Origin: Panorpa germanica | Taxonomy: Eukaryota; Arthropoda; Insecta; Mecoptera; Panorpidae | NCBI GenBank assembly: GCA_963678705.1 | Contig: OY783219.1 | Span: 7,998,001 to 8,062,000 of the forward strand | Length of the DNA: 64,000 bases | Direction of reading: 5' to 3' | Shown here: positions 1 through 10,212 of the stretch, in pieces | How the letters are laid out: every line of letters begins with the position of its first letter | Numbering within the stretch: position 1 is the stretch's first letter | The notes under the pieces: generated by a model | The model's database searches: none | What the model was told of the DNA's origin: nothing | Seen by the model: only the letters and a program-made list of their open reading frames with translations | Made by a program: the position numbers and the translations under genes

Positions 1-623
1 TTTAATTAACATCTGTTTATTTCCAATGGAGAGTCCCTTCAATTTAAATATCTCTTTTAACTGCATTCCATTGTTCTTAGAATACTATTTGCAAGTTACT
101 TATCTTCGTATTAACTTCAAAGTAAAATGTTAGTGCCTGCATCAGTGGCTCGTTGCTTAACATAACATACTAAATCGAATTACTTAAAACAATCTTTTTC
201 TATGTGTTAACGTGAGAAATAGTGCATGTAATCATATTCCAAAACAGAAGGCGCCAGACTGTTAAAGTTTTTATAAATCAATTCCTATGTAAATTTGTAT
301 TTTACTTAAAATCTAAATCAACTACACGTCGACTTAGCACTACGCGGTACAAATTTTACGGCTAATGTCTTAAGTTCCGTTGTAAAATTCTTGAAACTGT
401 TTTTATGATTGGTTAATATATAAAACAAAACAATATCACTTGTCAGTGTCAGTTAATGAAGTTTTTAAATTTGATTTTCGTACTTCCGTTCTTTATTTGA
501 TTTAATTGTTTTATGATCGATTTCTTAACCTAAATACGTTATTTTTTGATAGAATATATTTAGTGTGATTATAATAATAACTATATAAAATTCAAATTAT
601 GAGAGTTCGGCAATGAGACATCC
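1..623. other. AT-rich spacer, nothing recognised
   Basis: No open frame with coding character, RNA gene or repeat could be recognised here. The composition is the same low-complexity AT-rich background seen between the repeats elsewhere in the window. Confidence 0.5.
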
Positions 624-839
624 CAGTAAACATTTTGGAGTCAATTTGATATCATATTGGAGATGCGTATGATTTTTTTGTCATGAAGAGTTCAGATTCT
701 CACAGTCGTTATTTTTATCGGCAAAAAATTGTGAAACTACTCCACCTATCGAAACAAAAATGAAGATAAAGTTGATGCGAAATATAATTGAAGTGTGGGA
801 AACGTCACAAAACAGGACACTTCTCCAAATTGTTTACTG
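624..839 (+). mobile_element. Inverted-repeat element, family A, copy 1 (MITE-like)
   Basis: A 216-bp element begins CAGTAAACATTTTGG and ends CCAAATTGTTTACTG, so its termini are inverted repeats matching at 14 of 15 bases. The interior (ATGCGTATGA, TTTTGTCATGA, CTCACAGTCGTT, GATAAAGTTGATGCGAA) recurs at 11985, 26953, 37685, 40125, 46912 and 63705 in either orientation. It has no coding capacity, so it would be a non-autonomous DNA element. The frames at 795-1056 overlap it and are not genes. The superfamily is not determined, because no clear target duplication was identified. Confidence 0.8.
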
Positions 840-1190
840 AGATACTTAAAAGAGGTTATAAATCTACGATGCGATGATGAGTTTTATCTTATTCGCTCTT
901 ATATACGTTATAATCAGATTAGTGAGACAGCGTTATTTCACATTATCGCAGATTTATATATCACACATCATTTTGAAGATAATTTGCCGGCGATCTTTCG
1001 TAATTTTAGCTATATTAATAATTGATGAATATTTTGTATTTTATTTAAGTTTCTAAGTAAACATTACGATTCTTAAGGCTTAAAATAAATGTACTAAAAC
1101 ACGGTCCTCGAATTCTAAAATAGTCAACGTATTTTAAGAGGTAGACTGATGAATTTTTTTTAAATCGTATTAAAGAAATGGCAAGCCAAG
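840..1190. other. AT-rich spacer
   Basis: This is AT-rich sequence between the family A element and the fold-back element. No feature was recognised. Confidence 0.4.
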
Positions 1191-1334
1191 CTATAGTTTC
1201 TAGTTAAGTTCCAATTTTTATATGACTGGTAACATTTCCAATGGTTTGTCATAAATAAAGGTTATAAAATTTATGACAAACCCTTAGAAATGTTACCAGT
1301 CATATAAAAATTAGAATTTAACTAGAAAATATAG
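1191..1334. mobile_element. Fold-back element, 65-bp arms
   Basis: Arms at 1191-1255 and 1270-1334 are reverse complements at about 60 of 65 positions, around a 14-bp loop. The arms share the core ATGACTGGTAACATTTC. This is typical of a short hairpin MITE or fold-back element. A transcript would form a long near-perfect hairpin. No second copy was noticed in the window. A microRNA precursor is possible but less likely, because pairing runs to the very ends of the element. Confidence 0.75.
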
Positions 1335-2026
1335 CAATATTCATTTTCAAAAGTTATTTTTGCGGTTCCATCTCATTAAAAGTCAGTGGAAGAAAGCTTA
1401 AAATGTAGATACGTTATTCATCTAACTAATTACAGCTTTAGATTTTGATTCGCGTTTATAGTTACTTACATAAAACGATTTAAACATAAAAAAACGTTTT
1501 TTTGATAATATTTAACCTGTTGTATAGTAGCGCCATCTATATTTCGCTAGAAAAAATGGCCAAGTATCATTTCACCTTAACTACTATATCTACATAACCA
1601 TTATTGCATTATTTTTGTTTTCGAAAAGGAACAAATCTAAAAATTACATACATACATATATAATACACACAACATTTCCCGGTATCTTAAATTTAACTTT
1701 TACCTTGTTAAATTGGTCACAGAGAAACAAAAAAAGAACCTTTATTTTCTTAAACAGAGTATTTAATTTATATGTATAACGTAGTCGTATAGTTTCTTAT
1801 TATACACACAGAGTACGTAGAAAACACATCTTATAAATGGACACACATTTATCGTAAAAAACATTTAAGAAGTGTGATGGAATGATTGTTACGCACGTTT
1901 AGTAAATAAAATGCGGCACAAAGAAGACTTGGATGACTAAGAATGGACAGAGAATGCGCCACACGCATGTTGAAGGATGTGGGGTCTTAAAGAAAGTCAC
2001 TAACTCGCACTATATTGATGACGTAA
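1335..2026. other. AT-rich spacer
   Basis: No repeat or coding frame was recognised. The region 1900-2000 is slightly less AT-rich (an ATGCGCCACACGCATG-like palindromic stretch near 1955) but has no identifiable function. Confidence 0.4.
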
Positions 2027-2458
2027 CGAATTTATAGTGGACTGTATTGCTGTGAAGTTGACCGAAAGTAAATAGACGGTAAATTGATACAATATAAATA
2101 TTGTTCAATAATATATTGCAATAATAGTTCAATCTATCTGTTACTAAAACGCTGAATCGGTTAAAGACGAGAAAAGTTAATAATATCGTGATTAGAAATT
2201 CAAATATTTAAATTACGCGGTTTTCAGAGTTGTTAGTACTGACGAATTTATAGTGGACTGTATTGCTGTGAAGTTGACCGAAAGTAAATAGACGGTAAAT
2301 TGATACAATATAAATATTGTTCAATAATATATTGCAATAATAGTTCAATCTATCTGTTACTAAAACGCTGAATCGGTTAAAGACGAGAAAAGTTAATAAT
2401 ATCGTGATTAGAAATTCAAATATTTAAATTACGCGGTTTTCAGAGTTGTTAGTACTGA
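2027..2458. repeat. Perfect 2 x 216-bp tandem duplication
   Basis: Positions 2027-2242 and 2243-2458 read the same from beginning (CGAATTTATAGTGGACTG) to end (GAGTTGTTAGTACTGA), with no difference seen. A further C at 2459 also matches. Identity with no drift means either a very recent segmental duplication or an assembly error that laid one copy down twice. No gene or known repeat was recognised in the unit. Confidence 0.9.
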
Positions 2459-3065
2459 CATCAATTTAATTTTAAACGCACTACCCCGTATACATGCGCT
2501 GGATACTGCACTTTCTTTACCAGTTGTTAAAGTACAGAATAAAACTACATTTACTAATTTTATATAGAAGTATTCATTTAGTAATTACGAATATTTATAT
2601 TACTTCAAATACTTCTACTTCTAACTGAAAGTGAGGTTAGTTTTTAGGTTAAGAAAGTCAATATTTTTATTTTATATTTTTGGGGAATCAGTAAATAATT
2701 TATCACTGTTACATAATAGCCATCTGACAGTTTTGGATGTATTGTAAAGAATTACTTAAGATTTTGTTTGATAGAGTAAATATTAACTTGCTGTGACTGC
2801 ATCCCGTGGTGAACAAATTAAAAACACATACTGTGTGTGATCCAGTGGTAAAGAAATGACATTTAAAATAACAAAAAATTAAATTTTGTTATGAATTTTA
2901 TGTATGAATTCTTACATAACCTTACGTTTAATTATTTATCGAAGTTTAACATAATTCATGCTTCGACTCATGCTTAAAAAAGGTTATTGAGTCGTATAAA
3001 TCTATGAAACGTTGGTAAATTTTATCTTATTCGGTCCTATATACATTGTAAAAGAATTTATAAGA

Positions 3066-3408
3066 AGAGAGACAGTTTTGAAAACAGTTTTGTTGTTAGA
3101 AAACAAAACAAAATCAGTTTGTTCTATTTTAAAACAGTTCTGTTTTTCGAAAACAGACTGTTCACACTAAAAAGACTAGTTTTGTTTTTAGTGTTTTTCT
3201 GTGTGTCCCTTAAAAAGTATAAACATGATAAACAACAACTGACAAGCGCAAATGTTCACAAAAAACAAAACTGCGTGTTCAAACCAAGCAGACTAAAAAA
3301 CAACAACAAACGTGTTTTCCTTTGATCTTACTGACTGGGAATGTGTTTTGTTTATTAAAACAGCAACAAAAGAAAATAATGTTTTAAGAACTGTCTCTTT
3401 GGTGCGAA
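3066..3408 (+). mobile_element. Inverted-repeat element, family F, copy 1
   Basis: The element begins GAGAGACAGTTTTG and ends AACTGTCTCTTTGGTG. Its interior (TGTGTCCC, AACATGATAAACAACAACTG, AACCAAGCAGACTAAAAAAC, ACAACAACAAACGTGTT) is the reverse complement of the element at 56682-57040. It is rich in AAAACAG and TTTTGTTTT motifs and has no coding capacity, so the short frame at 3119-3325 is incidental. Confidence 0.7.
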
Positions 3409-3409
3409 A

Positions 3410-5946
3410 CCAGCATAATGTATTGTAGATTTATTTGGCTTTACCTCTTTATTCCCATATTACTTTATTATGTAACATTATATAACTTTGCAAAAAAGCT
3501 TTATTAACGTCAGAAAATCTAAATTTATATCGAAAGATAACATTTGTTATGTAATATTACACTATATTACTTAAAAGGGTTACATAAAATAAATATATAC
3601 GTGAATGTGTTTTACGGGACAAAATTCAATTCAATCTTCGTGTTAAGATGAAAAGCTTCAATAGTTTTGATAAAAGCTCTTTTGAAAAATTGATATTTTC
3701 GAGCTAAAATTCGAACCCGTGTAAAATAACGCAATGTAACAACAATTTAATTAGCTTATAGTAAGATTATAGAACCTTGCGCTGCAAGAAAATAGATCTT
3801 GAAATTAGTTTTAGGCAAGGTAACAAGTGTGAACATGCACTGCTAGATAATTTTCAACCTGGGGGTGAGCTTTTATGAAAATTTAAAAACTGTCAGAGCA
3901 ACATAACTTTCAAAACATTATAGATTTCTTGAAAAATTTTGTTCGCTCCCGTTTCCGTTCTCCTCCATATTATATTCAATAAAAAACAGAGTTTTATACA
4001 AATATTCTTCTGTGAATGCATTTAATCAATTCTTCAGTGATTTTAAGTGTACAAAAACAAGCAACAAATTAACTTGACGTGAACAATAACTCTTCGACGC
4101 AATTAACGTTTTTATGACGTATCTTCAACTGACTTTGTTATCCGCAGCGTATTCTTAGGCGTACGAAGGTATCAATTGAATATTTCAGCAAACTCGAATT
4201 TACGAAATTCACCACAGAATCGTGTTGGCATTCCCCATTGTATTTGCTGACGCTTTACAAACGAAATTTTTTACTTAAACAAAAATACGATTTGTCAAAT
4301 GAATGATCGAAACTTGTTCCACAAATTGTTTTAATCATTATGTCAATAACCTTCTTTTAATATGAGTCATATTTTATGTTATTGCCTTCAATTAGGCGCT
4401 ACAGTTGTTTTAACCCATAATGCGTACATTACGCAAGCTGAAAACTGTATTACAGTGCAGTTTCAAGTTAACTAGCTTACTTGAAGCTAATTTCAAGGTT
4501 TGCTTTTTTGTCACATATAATTTATATATTTTTTTAATTCTTATATATAAATTCAGGTAGAAAAATATCTTGCTAGCTAGCTAGATAGAACATAATTTAA
4601 CTTAGTGCAACGTTAATTAGCTTGTAGTAATCTACAAAATGTTAACCTTGCAGTGCCAGACAATTTTAACGTCAGCAGTATAAAAGTAACCTTAAAATTA
4701 ACTAATGACAAGCTAGTATAATTTAAAAAATAGAAACGCCAATATACATATATCTAATTTAAAAAAATCACACTTTAAAAGATTACACAAGTCCATTATG
4801 ATGTTAAATGCTCCTAATACATTTGTATTTATTGGATATTGATTGTTGTTTAACCGTCGGCAAACTCTTGAGTTCGTCAAAATAAAGTCAAGCCTGTGTC
4901 TAAATGTTTATTGCTTTTAATTAAATATTGTGAAACAGTTGCATGAAATTATTTCGAGTTAAGTGTTATGAATATTGTTAATTTGTTTATTTTATAAATA
5001 TAATTTGATATTAATTAATGACTTTTTAACAAATATGTGTTGCGCTTCTTTTTACGGAAAGATTTATTAATTTAATTACATTCCAAAAATTGCGCAACTG
5101 ACATAATTCCCGCTAAATACAAAACATGGATGTTACATTAGATGCATGCAATATTTTACTAGAAATACTAAAGCTAAGTAACTTTTAATCTATAAAGAAT
5201 CTTATTTTATAGCTGCTCTAATTATTCTTTAAATATTCGAAAAGATTTATTAATATTTTGTAAAGCTTAGATTAATGTTTAAAAAACCCAGATAAAGAAG
5301 GTTTCAAAACGATACATATTAAGTAACATTGTGTATATAACTCTAGTACTTTTTGTTACATTAGTTAAACCTTAAATTAGCGTAACTATGTTAGCAGAAA
5401 ATTGTTATAGATCTTTAAGGTTACTATCTTTTAAAAAATAGATGCTTCTCTATTTAGAAATTAAATTTAAATTTCACCTTAATTTTTATTCTGATATAAA
5501 GTGTTCTAATGTTCATTTTTTTATCTAGGGCCGGTAAAATTACAGAAGCGGCTCTGCTTGTTGCTAAACAGCAGCATTTTATCTGACGCTAATTGATTTA
5601 TTGATGCTGAATCAAATTGTTTATCAAATTATAATTGTTTATTGTTTTCAGATTAACTGCAAGTGTTTTTATTTTGTATTTGTTTAACGATACTTAACAA
5701 GCAATACTTTAAAACGCTATTAAAAAAACATAGGAATTAAATGAAAAATATAAACAATTTGTATCAGAGTTGATTCATTATATTGAAATTGAAAAATTAG
5801 TTTGTTTTAGAATTCTAATTTTTTAACCTGTTTACCGATGCAACGTCGAGCTTTTTCAAAAGATAAGCCAAGGTATCTTACGTATTTTGAAGGCAGCTTA
5901 AAATATTTGGTGACTTAGCTTTGTTTTGTCTACTGCGTGCAAAATT
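3410..5946. other. AT-rich spacer with shards of family E-like repeat
   Basis: No genes were recognised. Stretches at about 3740-3880 and 4430-4720 contain AATTAGCTT(G/A)TAG(T) and ACCTTGC(A/G)(C/G)TGC motifs plus TTTTCAACCTG or CAGGTAGAAAA ends. These resemble the compact element at 41305-41434, so they are probably decayed relatives. The rest is AT-rich background. Confidence 0.4.
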
Positions 5947-5959
5947 AATCAGCCCCGCG
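5947..5959 (+). repeat. Target-site duplication, left, of LINE at 5960-6396
   Basis: The 13-bp AATCAGCCCCGCG is repeated exactly at 6397-6409, immediately after the A-rich LINE tail. It is GC-rich against an AT-rich background, so a chance match is unlikely. Confidence 0.85.
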
Positions 5960-6396
5960 GAAGAGATTATTGTATGTTACATTCAAATTTAAGTAAGAAG
6001 AGATGGTTCAGAAATGAGTCCCGCAAAATTATATCAACTATAACCAGAATCAAAAGTAATCATTGCAAAACTCCAGCTCACCTGTACAAAATTAATAAAA
6101 TCTGACGGTAGATGTCAATGTAGTGAAGAAGGAACCTTGGATCATATTATATTTGAATGCATAAATTATAGTTTAGAAAGATCAAAATTGAGTAGTGATA
6201 TATTAGATGTGATTAAAACTTTTCCTGTTAATACTAAATTTTTGTTAAGTGATTCAAAATTAATTAGTAAATTATTGAAATATTTAGAAATTTGTAAAAT
6301 TGAATTATAAATTATAAAAGATGTATAAAAAATGTTTGATGGTGGCTATGACGAAAGAAAGTCAAGGCAAATAAGTAAATAAATATAAAAAGAAAA
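5960..6396 (+). mobile_element. 5'-truncated LINE (L-alpha), C-terminal ORF plus 3' end
   Basis: From about 6004 the + strand encodes WFRNESRKIISTITRIK, then SNHCKTPAHLYKINKI. After a one-base frameshift and stop near 6101 it continues SDGRCQCSEEGTLDHIIFEC and ends KLLKYLEICKIEL* at 6310. The C-x-C...H...C pattern after an H-Y-K-type segment is typical of the tail of RNase H-bearing LINE ORF2 proteins. The 3' end is A-rich (AAATAAGTAAATAAATATAAAAAG). Exact 13-bp duplications flank it. It is a dead 5'-truncated insertion. A longer copy of the same family on the minus strand lies at 30352-31240. Confidence 0.85.
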
Positions 6397-6409
6397 AATC
6401 AGCCCCGCG
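6397..6409 (+). repeat. Target-site duplication, right
   Basis: This is the second copy of AATCAGCCCCGCG, directly after the LINE tail. Confidence 0.85.
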
Positions 6410-8232
6410 CCAGTTTAATTACAAAATATAAATCCTGATGGTGTATTTTGATTTGTTATTTATATATGCGCTTTTATTTTACTATAAATTAAAGCTGTAT
6501 GTAAATATTATATGATCTTATACGTAATTAGCAGAATTTGTAACTTTTTAAGAGCGCCCGTTAGTTTTTCGAATTATTATAGTTAACCATTGGACTATTT
6601 AATTAAGCTTTTGGTATAGGATCTATTTAGTAAATTATTTAACGTCAGCCGATAACTTTGGGTGATCTAAAGGAGGTCTGGAGGAGGTTTAATATGCATT
6701 AAATAGGGGTCTTATTCTAAAAGAGATTAAAAACGGCTAATAGATCCATACCGGTCCATAAATGATAAAAATTATTTATCTCATAACTGCGGTCATTTTA
6801 GAAAATTATTATTTCACCCCACATAAAATTGCTACAAGGTCAGAATTAAATATATTTATATCCTAATATATTCTTAATTTCAAGCAATAGAATATTAGTT
6901 TTAATTTTCTGTTGTACGTTAAATCCTACTAGTGTTTTAAGTTTTAATTTAAGATTTTAATATTAAATGCAATTTTGAACGTTGCGTTAGTAACATACAT
7001 TATTTTGAAATATTAAATTATTGTATTTAATATAATTAATTTTGTTTTCTATATTTCACAAACTGAAACTTATATTTTCGGTTAAAACCTTAAATTAACA
7101 CGAAAACTGTGAGTGGCAATGGGTCTTTAACTGTAAATTTTAACTTGTGAAATATAAATAAGATTATTAAATAAGTGCTATCGTTGCAAGGGTGTTTCAA
7201 AATGAGGATTTCTATTTTAATGCAAAACACAAACTCTGACCTTAGCGTGGATCACAATATCTGCCAATTGTCACCGCAATGTTACTACTTTATATCAATG
7301 GCGCGACAATTAAAATGAAAGCTCTTATTGAAAGATCCTTTACATATAATCATTCGTATTAATAAAGATAGTGAATAATATTAAATCAAGTATAATCAAA
7401 CTAACGAACGGCGTATACTTCACAAGCTCAATTTTATATTTAAGGTTAAAAACTAAAACTCAGTAGGTGAGAATGATGTACAGCTCAATTCATTTATGCG
7501 TATCTTTATATTGTTACCCTTAGAACCCTACGATTGAGGGATGAGTCGATGGGCACATTCCGCGCAAGACACTTTATTTTGACATACCTATCACTGAATG
7601 TCCTGTAAGCAGAACAGATTGTAATAATCTTTAGTAATCAAATAAAAAAAACCCTTAGAACAGAATATAGATGTTACCTTACATTAATGTCATATTTTAC
7701 TTAAACAAAACCTAGTAGTATTTAATCTAAACGAGTATTATATTATAATACTGTTCTAAAAGCTATTTATCCTTGAAAAAATGAATCATAAGGTTTTGTC
7801 TCCTTAAATGTAAGTATACTAGAGCACAATATGGACACTTTATTTTTCCAAAAGCAGTGAAATATATTACAAAATGTTGTGAATTAGGTAAAACCGATGT
7901 TTAATAATTTTGCCACTATTAAAAATTTAATTGAACATTTATTGTATTAATATGTAGGAAACTTAATTAATTAACAAGGAATTATTAAATGTAATAATGT
8001 TATTAAAATTACGCATTTATTGTGATAAATAAATGTTTATTTATATACGAATGTAAATTATTATGTATATTTAATGTAACGTACCGCTCAAACGACAAAC
8101 AGTTGATTAAAAATGTATCGCGATCGAATCAAATATGAATTGAACATCGACAGCAGTGTTCCATAGGTCAATTGTCAATACCAGAAATGCATAATGAATA
8201 TCCCCGCAAATAATTAATAAAATACAACATAC
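6410..8232. other. AT-rich spacer; loose family C-like terminus near 7108
   Basis: No coding frame was recognised. At 7102-7131 the sequence AAAACTGTGAGTGGCAATGGG resembles the terminus of family C elements. Together with the adjoining TTAAATTAA it is the reverse complement of a similar loose end at 38808-38860. The remainder is AT-rich background. Confidence 0.4.
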
Positions 8233-8371
8233 CTGTTGGACTGAGAGCCATTTGCGGAGGAGGGCCGGGCATAGGGACTCGGGGGTGTTCCATCGTCCAC
8301 TTGGGGATGGTTGGGGCCACGGAAGATAGCTCGCTGCCAATTCCCGTGGTGTTTCCAACAGATATCAACAT
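8233..8371 (-). CDS. Candidate coding exon, product not recognised
   Basis: This is a GC-rich island in AT-rich DNA. On the minus strand an ATG at 8371 opens a 46-codon frame (MLISVGNTTGIGSELSS, then PRVPMPGPPPQMALSPTG) that ends in phase 1 at CAG|GTATGT, a strong splice donor with the GT at 8232-8231. A second frame across the same segment (HGNWQRAIFRGPNHPQ, then DDGTPPSPYARPSSANGS) is also open. It could form an internal exon from an acceptor near 8401, preceded by a long T-rich tract. Pro, Met, Gly and Ser richness suggests a disordered region of a regulatory protein, but no family is recognised. No partner exon is evident. The frame and exact 5' boundary are uncertain. Confidence 0.45.
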
Positions 8372-9271
8372 TATACAAAATCAAAATATCTTTAAAATAA
8401 CTGTCTTTTGTTAAAAATAACAAAAAAATTTAAAAAAATAAAATAGTCACTTAATTTTCATAATATCACTAAAATTTAGATTAATTAAAAGTTTCATTAA
8501 TCACTTTTATTCACAATTAACACAAATTAATTACAAAATCACACATTTAATAGTAAATATTAATTTCTTTGTTTAGTTTATATTGTTTCTTCATTGTATA
8601 TAGATAATCGTAACCTTCAGGTGATGATTATGTATATATATACAGATTTATATATATATATATACATATGTAAGATTGACTTTACCAAAACTGTCGGTGT
8701 CTACTCCTATAGTAGCAACGAAAGACTAAGCAATGTTAGGAAGGAAGCATCAAGAATCATGGGCTCTAAGCATATCCCTTGATTGTACAGGTGAAAAACC
8801 AACTTTACATCATACTTGCATCCCTTTCCCTCCATCACTTATTACGCAATCAACAAGCGAGAAGGATATACAAACTAATACATTAGTTTTATATAGGCAT
8901 TACTTACAGGTGTAAAAAACTGATGACTATATATATCCCTTTCTAACACCGTAATATATGAATGATATAAAATATATGTGGCTTTATAAACAGGTATTAT
9001 ATTTTGTCTCTTTTATATATTTATTGTTATATAATATGTGTGAATGAGATAGATGATGTAATTTTAAATTGGTTTCAAGTGCTTCTATTTAAGCTTTGGT
9101 GACTAAACGGTAGAAGCGGTAGTACACTTTTTTTAAATTCAGGTGCTATAACGTTTGTTGCCTTCTCACTCTAACTTAAAGGTTTTGTTGGAGTAGGTGT
9201 TGTATTAACTGATACTGGAATAAATTATAATATGGATATGTTTGGATTTTCAACGCCCATATTTGCTCCCA

Positions 9272-9301
9272 GACTCTCTCTCTCTTTCTCTCTGTGTGTG
9301 T
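9272..9301. repeat. (CT)n-(GT)n microsatellite
   Basis: A dinucleotide CT run with one interruption passes directly into a TG run. The minus-strand frame 9250-9438 reads through it as a run of Arg-Glu and is an artefact. Confidence 0.8.
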
Positions 9302-9497
9302 ACACTGTACAATAATGCGTGGGTGTGCGTAAGACTTGTAAGCTTGGATGTAGAGGACTGTCTGTAATCAATTACGATCTGATAATTGCGAAAAAATATG
9401 ATCAAACATTTATACGGGTTGAATTGAATTGAATACACTCAGATATTAACACAAATATTGAAGTAATGTTCGATAGTAATCAAAAGAGCCATGCATG

Positions 9498-9517
9498 CAA
9501 GCGACGGCGACGGCGAC
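9498..9517. repeat. GCGACG hexanucleotide repeat
   Basis: GCGACGGCGACGGCGACAG is a short GC-rich repeat of about three units in AT-rich DNA. Confidence 0.7.
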
Positions 9518-9591
9518 AGTAACACATTCTGCATTATTGCATTATATATATGTAAATACAATCGCCTTATCAAAACCGCAACTGGTTAAAG

Positions 9592-9668
9592 GGCTTGTGA
9601 ACCAAGCCCAATTTCTATAAAACTGTACTATATATTAATAAAGTTGGTTACCAGAACCTCAAATATCC
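9592..9668 (-). mobile_element. Terminal fragment of family B element, inverted against the next copy
   Basis: GGGCTTGTGAACC, then TTTCTATAAAACTGTACTATA, then ACCAGAACCTCAAATAT match the first 80 bases of the copy at 44051 and are the reverse complement of the right end of the copy that follows at 9669-10212. It abuts that copy and is cut off there. The pair therefore forms a compound or nested arrangement. Confidence 0.65.
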
Positions 9669-10212
9669 AATGGGCTTGTGTCTTAATTTTTTAGTGGTCG
9701 ATTTTTCAATTGTTGATTGAAATTGATGTTATTAAATGTGTATTGGCGTGTCTATTTTACTAAATATCTAAATATTGACGGAGATATAGCAATTAAAAGT
9801 TTGATTTGTAGTTTTAGCGCCAGAAATGGTCGGCCATATTTGTATGACGTGAAATGCATTTATACGTCAGTTATTTGTTGAGTAGGTAATGTGGTAATGT
9901 TTTGCAGCTGTTGGTAGTCGAAATAATCACGTCAAGTCAAAGAATAATAAGTTTTTATTTTATTTAACCCTGCTAAAGCAGACATAGTATTGAAATTTAA
10001 TTGTTTCTTGACATAGCTGTAAATAATATTTGATATTTTGATATATAAATACATATAGCAGAGATTTATGAGCTGTAAGGTCTCTAAGGTAAATGTCTCT
10101 TTACATATAAGGAGTTATTAAAAAATAATTGAACATTTGAGGTTCTAGTAACCCACTTTATCAATATATAGTACACTTTTATAGAAATGGAGATATATTA
10201 CACAAGCCCATT
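9669..10212 (+). mobile_element. Inverted-repeat element, family B, copy 1
   Basis: This 544-bp element starts AATGGGCTTGTG and ends CACAAGCCCATT, a perfect 12-bp inverted pair. Interior landmarks are GACGGAGATATAGCAATTAAA, TTTTAGCGCCAGAAATGGTC and TATGACGTGAAATGCATT, followed by TAACCCTGCTAAAGCAGACA. The same interior is found at 23973, 44051 (opposite strand) and 61631. It has no coding frame, so it would be a non-autonomous DNA element. The superfamily is not assigned. Confidence 0.85.

Larger units (their letters stand above)
8372..9591. other. AT-rich spacer with simple repeats
   Basis: This is AT-rich sequence with a (TA) stretch near 8635-8670, a CT/GT tract at 9272-9301 and a GCGACG repeat near 9498. 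The short frames at 8594-8915 show no coding character. Confidence 0.4.

Noticed and set aside
2027..2458. Two-unit repeat considered as a CRISPR-like or satellite array
   Set aside because: Only two units of 216 bp without spacers; a simple tandem duplication.
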